Origin: Mageeibacillus sp. UBA5734
GTDB taxonomy: Bacteria > Bacillota > Clostridia > Saccharofermentanales > UBA5734
DNA: 11,040 nt
Assembly: GCA_002419365.1 (NCBI GenBank)
Contig: DIGA01000094.1
Location: 1,047-12,086 of the forward strand
Direction: 5' to 3'
A model generated the notes under the pieces. It saw only the letters and a program-made list of their open reading frames with translations. It made no database searches and was not told where the DNA came from. Positions 1 to 5,080 of this stretch are shown here, piece after piece. Within the stretch, counting starts at the first letter, position 1. Every line of letters begins with the position of its first letter. The position numbers and the translations under genes are program-made.

Positions 1-3
1 GCG

Positions 4-34
4 AACCTGGCACTCTTGCCGGCAACTGGATCCG
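4..34 (+). repeat. 42-bp repeat family, isolated copy A
   Basis: This partial copy of an intergenic repeat opens with AACCTGGCAC, continues through the palindrome TGCCGGCA (17-24) and ends in the palindromic word GGATCC. It matches the tandem copies at 248-330 almost base for base over about 31 nt and then diverges. The element may continue past the left edge of the window. No gene overlaps it. Confidence 0.8.
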
Positions 35-122
35 ATACCGAAACCGGAAAGTAGAATCCAAAATCCTTGGAAATGACTGCGGCAGTTATGTCTTCAGTCC
101 GACATATTTCCAGCTTCATAAA

Positions 123-161
123 CAGTGCCTGACACGGCTTTTAAAGCTGTGCCAGGCACTG
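123..161. repeat. long near-perfect hairpin (REP-like)
   Basis: A 39-nt inverted repeat with arms CAGTGCCTGACAC and GTGCCAGGCACTG. Pairing continues inward through GGCTTT/AAAGCT, so almost the whole sequence folds into one stem of about 18 pairs with a single A/C mismatch and one wobble. There is no T tract on either side, so it is not an obvious terminator. The GTGCC/GGCAC core is shared with the hairpin at 371-402 and with the ends of the 42-bp repeats. This suggests a dispersed REP-like family, but no associated transposase is in the window. Confidence 0.7.
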
Positions 162-247
162 AATCAAGAACCTGAGAATGGATATACCTGAAAAGCACTG
201 CGACTGTAATCCTTCAGGCTGCGTACTGCTGCACCTTGTGAAACATA

Positions 248-331
248 AACCTGGCACTCTTGCCGGCAGCTGGATCCGGCACGATCGTGAACCTGGCACT
301 TTTGCCGGCAACTGGATCCGGTACGATCGCA
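248..331 (+). repeat. tandem pair of 42-bp repeats (copies B and C)
   Basis: Two head-to-tail units begin at 248 and 290. Over their first 40 positions they differ at three sites, all C/T or G/A transitions. Each unit contains AACCTGGCAC, the 8-bp palindrome TGCCGGCA (261-268 and 303-310), GGATCC and CGATCG. The three differences would all change amino acids if read in the open plus-strand frame, which argues against coding selection there. The same unit recurs at 4-34 and in the array at 4910-5058. Confidence 0.85.
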
Positions 332-370
332 CGACACGCTCGTATTATCAGATTTTCTCGCTGCCCCAAT

Positions 371-402
371 ATAAAAGGTGCCTGAACTCAGACACCTTTT
401 AT
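371..402 (-). terminator. bidirectional terminator-like hairpin after the rml unit
   Basis: A 32-nt inverted repeat has an A-rich left arm, the core GGTGCCTGA/TCAGACACC and a T-rich right arm, with a two-base central loop if fully paired and one mismatch. Read on the minus strand it is a stem followed by TTTTATATT. It lies 83 nt beyond the stop codon of the last gene of the rml unit, as expected for a Rho-independent terminator. The flanking A and T tracts would let it work in both directions. The T tract is short, so efficiency is uncertain. Confidence 0.6.
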
Positions 403-484
403 CGAATTGAATTGTCGTCAGGCCGTCCTGACATCAGCGCTTGCAATGCATCTGATGTATCACGAGATCAACCTATCTTTGTCG

Positions 485-1045
485 TTAAACCGCCTCGTCT
501 GCCGCTGCTACGAGCCCAAAGCCCAAGGTGTTCTGGACATAGTTGATCGCCCACTGATGGTTGTCTGCATTGAAGGAGGCGACGCAGTCAGGGCAAAGGC
601 GGAACTGGACGGCCAGGCCGTGGTTGGCGGCGTGGTTATAAAGGCCTATGGCATTTTGCATGACGCAGATGTCGGTCACGACCCCGCACAATTCGATCAC
701 ATCGTATTCTCGGACGAGCCAGTCGATGTCGGTGGCCTCCAACATATAGGAGGTCTTGGTCAGGGTTTCGAGTCCGAGCTGAGCCAGGCCGCCATAGAGG
801 GCCCAGCCGGGGGTCCCTTCTTCACAGTGGATCTGGAAGGCGGCCGCTTCCGGATGACCCTTTGTCCAGTCCTGGGAGGTATGGGTGTCCTGGGTGCAGA
901 TGACATCGCCACCTGCATCCTGGTACGCTGCGATCCGGTTCAGGATCGCGGGCTCGATCAGTTGGGCGGGACGGCCAGCGGTGAGCTTGCCGTCGTCAGC
1001 GACAAAATCATATTGGTAATCGATGACCAGAAGCAGTTTTTTCAT
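485..1045 (-). CDS. isochorismatase-family cysteine hydrolase (nicotinamidase-like)
   Basis: This 186-residue protein belongs to the isochorismatase-like superfamily of cysteine amidohydrolases. The family triad is visible: Asp9 in LLVIDYQYDF, Lys97 in TKTSY and nucleophile Cys127 in GVVTDICVMQNA. Asp53, His55 and His73 (in HCEEGTPG) correspond to the metal site of nicotinamidases of the PncA type, so hydrolysis of nicotinamide to nicotinate is the most likely activity. Other amide substrates cannot be excluded. Length fits the family. The start is supported by GAGGAGG eight bases upstream. It is the last gene of the rml unit, 140 nt after rmlD, and may be co-transcribed or have its own weak promoter. 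No convincing promoter was seen in that gap. A role in rhamnose metabolism is not obvious, so its position may simply reflect read-through or NAD salvage. Confidence 0.88.
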   Translation of the reverse strand: MKKLLLVIDYQYDFVADDGKLTAGRPAQLIEPAILNRIAAYQDAGGDVICTQDTHTSQDWTKGHPEAAAFQIHCEEGTPGWALYGGLAQLGLETLTKTSYMLEATDIDWLVREYDVIELCGVVTDICVMQNAIGLYNHAANHGLAVQFRLCPDCVASFNADNHQWAINYVQNTLGFGLVAAADEAV

Positions 1046-1185
1046 CAGGCGTGCCTCCTCTAAACTGTCTAGCGGTCTGTTCTGGCATCAGGTAGTGGCC
1101 TGAAGTCTGCCACCTGCTGTCTATGGGGCCGCATCTGTGAACTGGTTATGCTGGCAAGGGTTGGAGCGATCGTTATGATGATCGT

Positions 1186-2028
1186 TCAGCCAAGATCTTT
1201 CAAATAGCGCTTCAAGGCATCCTGCCAGCTGGGCAGGCGGGCAAATCCGGCTGCGTCGAGGCTCGCCTTGGACAGGCGGGAATTTTTCGGGCGCTCGGCC
1301 TTGACCGGATACTGGTCGGAGGTCACGGGGTGGACCTGGCAGTTGAGACCCGCTTCCTGCATGATCGCGGCGGCGAAATCATACCAGCTGCAATAGCCTT
1401 CGTTGGAGGCATGATAGGTGCCGTACTTGTCGGTCTGGAGCATGTCACAGAGCAGGATGGCGAGGTCAGCTGTGTAGGTCGGTGAGCCGATCTGGTCGGC
1501 GACGACGTTGAGGTCGGTCTTTTCCTTGCCCAGGCGCAGCATGGTCTTGACGAAATTATGGCCATTGACGCCGAAGACCCAGGAAATGCGTACGATGAAA
1601 TGATGGTCTACCCGTTCGCGGACCTTGTCTTCGCCGAGAGCCTTCGTCAGGCCATAGTAGCTGGTCGCGCCGAGCGGGGCGTCCACTTCAAAGGGCTGGT
1701 CGCCTTGTCCATCGAAGACGTAGTCGGTAGAAAAGTACATCATCCGGGCACCGATGGCCTGACAGGTTTTGGCAATATTTTCCGTGCCGGTGACATTGAC
1801 TGCGAAGCAGAGGTCGCGGTCGTCTTCGGCCCGGTCAACCGCGGTGAAGGCGGCACAATGGACGACGGTGTCCGGCGCATAGGACCGGATGTAGGCATCG
1901 ACGGCCTCGGCCTGGGTCAGGTCGAAATCCTGGATATCGACGCCGCGGCACTCGATGCCGAGGGACTCGAGGCGCCGGACGACATCAAAGCCGAGCTGGC
2001 CATTGTAGCCTGTGACTAAAACACGCAT
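1186..2028 (-). CDS. rmlD: dTDP-4-dehydrorhamnose reductase
   Basis: This enzyme catalyses the last step of dTDP-L-rhamnose synthesis, NAD(P)H-dependent reduction of dTDP-4-keto-L-rhamnose in the cytoplasm. The 280-residue protein starts with a Rossmann motif (GYNGQLG, residues 7-13). It also carries the family signature STDYVFDG (100-107), the short-chain dehydrogenase pair Tyr125/Lys129 (YGLTK) and the conserved C-terminal RPKNSRLS segment. The open frame extends 69 codons further upstream, but that part is the out-of-frame shadow of rmlB. The ATG at 2028 places the Rossmann motif where the family has it and is preceded by a purine-rich Shine-Dalgarno (GGGAAGGGAAG). Only 22 nt separate it from the rmlB stop, so the two are in one operon. 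Confidence 0.96.
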   Translation of the reverse strand: MRVLVTGYNGQLGFDVVRRLESLGIECRGVDIQDFDLTQAEAVDAYIRSYAPDTVVHCAAFTAVDRAEDDRDLCFAVNVTGTENIAKTCQAIGARMMYFSTDYVFDGQGDQPFEVDAPLGATSYYGLTKALGEDKVRERVDHHFIVRISWVFGVNGHNFVKTMLRLGKEKTDLNVVADQIGSPTYTADLAILLCDMLQTDKYGTYHASNEGYCSWYDFAAAIMQEAGLNCQVHPVTSDQYPVKAERPKNSRLSKASLDAAGFARLPSWQDALKRYLKDLG

Positions 2029-2050
2029 GCTTGCTTCCCTTCCCTCTTGA

Positions 2051-3070
2051 TCAGCGATTGGCGTACATTTTGGCATAGTAGTTCTGGTAATCGCCGCTGA
2101 GGATGTGCTCCCACCAGGAACGGTTGTCGAGATACCACTGGATCGTTTTCTTGATCCCGTCGTCGAATTTCGTCGCCGGGATCCAGCCGAGCTCGCTGGT
2201 AATTTTTGCTGGATCGATCGCATAACGCTGGTCATGTCCGGGACGGTCGGTGACGTAATTGATCAGGGATTCGGGCTTGCCGAGCTCGCGCAGGATCGTC
2301 TTGACGACCTCAAGATTAGTCCGTTCATTGTGGCCACCGATGTTATAGACCTCGCCGACACGACCTTTGCGGATGATCAGGTCGATCGCTGAGCAATGGT
2401 CCTCGACATAGAGCCAGTCGCGGACGTTTTCGCCCTTGCCGTAAACCGGCAGGGACTGGTCGGCCAGGGCGCGGGCAATCATCAGGGGGATCAGTTTTTC
2501 CGGAAAATGGTAGGGGCCGTAGTTGTTGGAGCAACGGGAGATCGTCACCGGCAGCTTGAACGTGCGGTGGTAAGCCTGGACCAACAGGTCTGCCGAGGCT
2601 TTGGAGGCGGAATAGGGGGACGAGGTGTGGATTGGGGTTTCCTCGGTGAAAAAGAGGTCCGGCCGGTCGAGTGGCAGATCGCCATAAACCTCGTCGGTTG
2701 AGACCTGGTGGTAGCGGCCAACCTGGTATTTGCGGCTGCAATCCATCAGGACCTGAGTGCCCATGATGTTGGTCTGAAGAAAGATCTCCGGATTTTCGAT
2801 CGAGCGGTCGACGTGGGATTCGGCGGCAAAATTGACCACGACATCGAATTTTTCGGTGGCAAACAGTTCATCCATCGCAGCGCGGTCAGCGATATCGGCT
2901 TTGACGAATTTGAACTGGGGATTTTTCAGCGCCTCGGCGAGGGTCTCGAGGTTGCCGGCATAAGTCAGGGCATCGACACAGACGATCTGGTCTTCCGGGT
3001 GGTTTTGGAGCTGGAAATAGACAAAATTGGCACCAATGAATCCGGCGCCGCCGGTGACTAGGATTTTCAT
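2051..3070 (-). CDS. rmlB: dTDP-glucose 4,6-dehydratase
   Basis: This is the second enzyme of the dTDP-rhamnose route. It converts dTDP-glucose to dTDP-4-keto-6-deoxyglucose with bound NAD+. The 339-residue extended SDR protein shows GGAGFIG at residues 7-13 for NAD binding. The dehydratase residues Thr125-Asp126-Glu127 sit in STDEVYGDL, with Tyr153/Lys157 in YSASK. Conserved substrate-loop segments SRCSNNYGPYHFPEKLIP and VRDWLYVEDH are also present. Length is normal. The start has GGAGG upstream with about ten bases spacing, and a potential 4-bp GGAC/GTCC stem between the two could shorten the effective distance. It follows rmlC after a 93-nt gap in which no terminator is seen. Confidence 0.97.
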   Translation of the reverse strand: MKILVTGGAGFIGANFVYFQLQNHPEDQIVCVDALTYAGNLETLAEALKNPQFKFVKADIADRAAMDELFATEKFDVVVNFAAESHVDRSIENPEIFLQTNIMGTQVLMDCSRKYQVGRYHQVSTDEVYGDLPLDRPDLFFTEETPIHTSSPYSASKASADLLVQAYHRTFKLPVTISRCSNNYGPYHFPEKLIPLMIARALADQSLPVYGKGENVRDWLYVEDHCSAIDLIIRKGRVGEVYNIGGHNERTNLEVVKTILRELGKPESLINYVTDRPGHDQRYAIDPAKITSELGWIPATKFDDGIKKTIQWYLDNRSWWEHILSGDYQNYYAKMYANR

Positions 3071-3163
3071 GGACAGAGGTCCTCCGCTTGTTAGTGATTG
3101 TGGCGACTGGGTGATTTTTTCTGGCCAACCGCCGGAAGCATGATGGATCGGGTTTGGTCAGGC

Positions 3164-3718
3164 TTAAAAAGTGAAGTTGAAGTCGCAGTCCCTGAGCAGG
3201 GGGGCTTTGAGATCCTTGTCCGACAGAACGGGCTCGGCCTCGGTACCCCAGTCGATGCCGATCGTGGGATCGTCGTAGCGGATGCTGCGGTCGCAGTCGG
3301 GGGCGTAATATTCGTCGACCTTGTATTGGACCTCAACGTCCTCAGTCAGGGTCATGAAGCCGTGGGCAAAGCCTTTCGGGATCAGGAGTTGCTTTTTGTT
3401 GTCGGCCGAAAGCTCAACCGCGATCCACTGGCCGAAATACGGCGAGCCGCGGCGGATGTCGACGGCGACATCGAGGATGCGGCCGCGGGTACAGCGGACA
3501 AGTTTGGTCTGGGCCTTGGGGTCGTTCTGGAAATGCAGGCCGCGCAGGGTGCCCTTGCTGGCTGAAAACGACTGGTTGTCCTGGACAAAGTCGATCTCGA
3601 TCCCGACTGCCGCCAGGGTGCGCTTGGAATAGACTTCTGAAAACCAGCCACGGTGGTCACCAAAGACCTTGGGCTCAAGGATGAGAACGCCGGGCAGGCT
3701 TGTTTCTATGACTTGCAT
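3164..3718 (-). CDS. rmlC: dTDP-4-dehydrorhamnose 3,5-epimerase
   Basis: This cupin enzyme carries out the third step, double epimerisation at C3 and C5 of the 4-keto sugar. The 184-residue protein contains the hallmark stretches DHRGWFSE (21-28), SFSASKGTLRGLHFQ (50-64) and IPKGFAHGF (113-121), then EKD-like LSDKDLKAPLL near the C-terminus. His62 and Asp169 are in the positions of the catalytic dyad, Lys72 is in the position of the substrate-binding lysine, and Tyr132 or Tyr138 would be the acid. Length is typical. GGAGG lies about 12 bases before the ATG. It sits 100 nt after rmlA in the order rmlA-C-B-D, one of the common arrangements of these genes. Confidence 0.97.
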   Translation of the reverse strand: MQVIETSLPGVLILEPKVFGDHRGWFSEVYSKRTLAAVGIEIDFVQDNQSFSASKGTLRGLHFQNDPKAQTKLVRCTRGRILDVAVDIRRGSPYFGQWIAVELSADNKKQLLIPKGFAHGFMTLTEDVEVQYKVDEYYAPDCDRSIRYDDPTIGIDWGTEAEPVLSDKDLKAPLLRDCDFNFTF

Positions 3719-3818
3719 GGTGGGTATCAGCCTCCGAAAGATTCAGGATGTCTGTATGCTACACATAAATGGGGCATACCACGGGGGTGTTCCAACGCGG
3801 CAGCTTTAGGATGGTTTT

Positions 3819-4703
3819 TCAAGGCAAAGAGCGGACGATGTTCTTCTCGACCTTGCGCAGGTATTCACCGTAGGGGGATTTGCCGTAACGTTTGGCCGCG
3901 GCGTGGAGGTCTTCTTTGCTGATCCAGCCTTTGCGGTAGGCGATTTCTTCCGGGGCGGAAATTTTGATGCCCTGGCGTTTTTCGATCATGCGAATGAATT
4001 CGGCCGCCTCGAGCAGGCTGTCAATCGTGCCGGTATCCAGCCAGGCATAACCGCGGCCCATCAGCTTGACATCGAGCTGGTCCTGCTCCAGGTAAATGCG
4101 GTTGAGGTCGGTGATCTCAAGCTCACCGCGGGCGCTGGGCTTGAGGTTCTTGGCAAATTCGACAACGCGGTTGTCGTAGAAATACAGGCCAGTGATCGCG
4201 TAGTTGGATTTCGGGTGCTGGGGCTTCTCTTCAACGGAAAGAACCTTGCCCTGATCGTCGAACTCGACGACGCCAAATCGTTCCGGATCCTCGACATAGT
4301 AGCCGAAAACCGTGGCCCGGCCCGGATTGTGGGCGGCTTCTTCCAGCAGTTTGGTAAAGCCATTGCCATAGAAAATATTATCGCCGAGCACCATGGCGAC
4401 GGAGTCATCGCCGATGAATTCCTCGCCAATGATGAAAGCCTGGGCGAGGCCATCTGGAGACGGCTGCACCGCGTAATTCAGGCGCACGCCATACTGGCTG
4501 CCATCGCCAAGCAAATTGACAAAGCGGGGTGTGTCCTCCGGAGTGGATATGATCAGGATATCCTGGATACCAGCGAGCATCAGTGTCGACAGAGGATAGA
4601 AAATCATCGGTTTGTCGTAGATCGGCAGCAGTTGCTTACTGGTGACCAGCGTCAGGGGGTATAGCCTCGTCCCTGCTCCGCCAGCCAGAATGATTCCTTT
4701 CAT
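3819..4703 (-). CDS. rmlA: glucose-1-phosphate thymidylyltransferase
   Basis: This is the first committed enzyme of dTDP-rhamnose synthesis, joining dTTP and glucose-1-phosphate to form dTDP-glucose. It is commonly feedback-inhibited by dTDP-rhamnose. The 294-residue protein shows the nucleotidyltransferase signature GGAGTRLYPLT (8-18), the metal-binding Asp108 in VLGDNIFYG, Lys160 in SVEEKP, and Asp223 in WLDTGT. Length matches the long (RmlA/RfbA) form. The frame is open for 14 more codons upstream, but the ATG at 4703 is chosen because GGGAGG stands about six bases before it and the family begins at MKGIILAGG. It is the first gene of its unit and lies about 50 nt downstream of an extended -10 promoter. 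Confidence 0.97.
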   Translation of the reverse strand: MKGIILAGGAGTRLYPLTLVTSKQLLPIYDKPMIFYPLSTLMLAGIQDILIISTPEDTPRFVNLLGDGSQYGVRLNYAVQPSPDGLAQAFIIGEEFIGDDSVAMVLGDNIFYGNGFTKLLEEAAHNPGRATVFGYYVEDPERFGVVEFDDQGKVLSVEEKPQHPKSNYAITGLYFYDNRVVEFAKNLKPSARGELEITDLNRIYLEQDQLDVKLMGRGYAWLDTGTIDSLLEAAEFIRMIEKRQGIKISAPEEIAYRKGWISKEDLHAAAKRYGKSPYGEYLRKVEKNIVRSLP

Positions 4704-4758
4704 AAAGGCCTCCCGTTGCGTTTGTATTTCTGTTGTTTGGGCCAATGACCTACTCGAT

Positions 4759-4767
4759 ATTATATCA
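4759..4767 (-). promoter_or_regulatory. extended -10 promoter of the rml unit
   Basis: On the minus strand TGATATAAT gives a perfect TGnTATAAT extended -10 element. Transcription would start near 4752, leaving an untranslated leader of about 50 nt before rmlA. No good -35 hexamer lies at 16-18 nt spacing (CGCCAT is the best at 17), which is compatible with an extended -10 promoter. This is the only AT-rich hexamer of this quality in the spacer. Confidence 0.7.
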
Positions 4768-4769
4768 GA

Positions 4770-4780
4770 CCTGAATCAGG
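4770..4780. promoter_or_regulatory. palindrome inside the rml promoter (possible operator)
   Basis: CCTGAATCAGG is an 11-bp palindrome with a single central base, placed two bases upstream of the extended -10 element. A protein bound here would cover the spacer of the promoter. The binding factor is unknown, and a palindrome this short can arise by chance. Confidence 0.35.
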
Positions 4781-4866
4781 AATGGCGGTCAGATGGCAAG
4801 GTTTCCTTGCGGATCTTGCGAAATTTGGCGCAGCGGGTGAGCGGGGCCGGACGCGGCCGGAAGGCC

Positions 4867-4896
4867 GGGGACAGGAGCGCGGGGGGGCGCGGGGGG
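4867..4896 (+). other. G-rich tract, possible G-quadruplex
   Basis: The plus strand carries runs of four, seven and six G residues (4867-4870, 4881-4887, 4891-4896) within 30 nt. The seven-G run can supply two three-G tracts, so four tracts with loops of about 10, 1 and 3 nt are possible. It lies about 100 nt upstream of the rml promoter. Minus-strand transcripts crossing it would be C-rich, so a fold would form in DNA rather than in that RNA. Confidence 0.4.
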
Positions 4897-4909
4897 CGCG
4901 ATGTGAGCG

Positions 4910-5058
4910 GGCACTGTTGCCGGCAAGAGGGTCGGACTTGGGAAAGGTCTGACCCTCTTGTAGGAATGAGAGTACGGCACCACGACAAACCCGACACAAG
5001 TGCCGGCAAGTGGATCCGGCACAGTCGTGAATCTGACACCTTTGCCGGCAACAGTGCC
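4910..5058. mobile_element. 149-bp MITE-like repeat element with 17-bp terminal inverted repeats
   Basis: The left end GGCACTGTTGCCGGCAA (4910-4926) and the right end TTGCCGGCAACAGTGCC (5042-5058) are perfect inverted repeats of each other. The interior follows a 42-bp period, with TGCCGGCA at 4918, 5001 and 5043 and a degenerate copy around 4960. The unit is the same as at 4-34 and 248-331. No transposase lies inside, and no clear target-site duplication is seen (flanks GTGAGCG and AGACGTG). It could be a non-autonomous mobile element or a REP-like array that merely has symmetrical ends. Confidence 0.55.
4925..4959. repeat. hairpin within the repeat element
   Basis: Arms AAGAGGGTCGGAC (4925-4937) and GTCTGACCCTCTT (4947-4959) pair over 13 bp with one mismatch that would be a wobble in one RNA strand, leaving a nine-base loop. 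It occupies exactly one diverged 42-bp unit of the array. No T tract follows on either strand. Confidence 0.7.
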
Positions 5059-5080
5059 AGACGTGCGCTAAAACTCACCC

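Larger units (their letters stand above)
1..484. other. gene-free region with repeats and hairpins
   Basis: No credible gene is present in these 484 nt. What can be seen is repeat copy A at 4-34, a long hairpin at 123-161, a tandem pair of 42-bp repeats at 248-331 and a terminator-like hairpin at 371-402. A short plus-strand reading frame runs across the tandem pair only because the repeat period is a multiple of three. It has no ribosome binding site, no recognisable domain, and ends inside the antisense of the hydrolase gene. The stretches 40-120 and 332-370 show nothing recognisable. Confidence 0.7.
4704..5080. other. gene-free spacer between the two operons
   Basis: These 377 nt lie between the stop of the last glycosyltransferase gene and the start of rmlA. 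From right to left they hold a 149-bp repeat element with terminal inverted repeats (4910-5058), a G-rich tract (4867-4896), a stretch with three GGCCGG words (about 4843-4868) and the rml promoter. No classical stem plus T-tract terminator for the glycosyltransferase operon was found. The hairpin at 4925-4959 lacks a T tract on the minus strand. Short open frames here have no start signals or recognisable domains. Confidence 0.7.

Noticed and set aside
248..331. CRISPR array
   Set aside because: Units are directly adjacent with no unique spacers, only two copies are intact, and no cas genes are present.
178..546. Plus-strand frame containing 14-residue peptide repeats
   Set aside because: The repeats are DNA repeats also found elsewhere, the B/C differences are all amino-acid changing, and the frame runs into the antisense of a real gene.
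407..1063. Plus-strand open frame of 218 codons
   Set aside because: It is antisense to the hydrolase gene, has no recognisable motifs, and reflects the GC-rich codon pattern of the real gene.
1164..1187. Hairpin GAGCGATC/GATCGTTC over the rmlD stop codon as a terminator
   Set aside because: The stem is only eight pairs with a wobble and no T tract follows on the minus strand.
2029..2235. 69-codon N-terminal extension of rmlD
   Set aside because: It overlaps rmlB out of frame and would place the Rossmann motif far from the N-terminus.
3754..3779. GTATGC/GCATAC inverted repeat between rmlA and rmlC as terminator or operator
   Set aside because: Six-base arms with a 14-base loop and no T tract or promoter motif nearby; likely chance.
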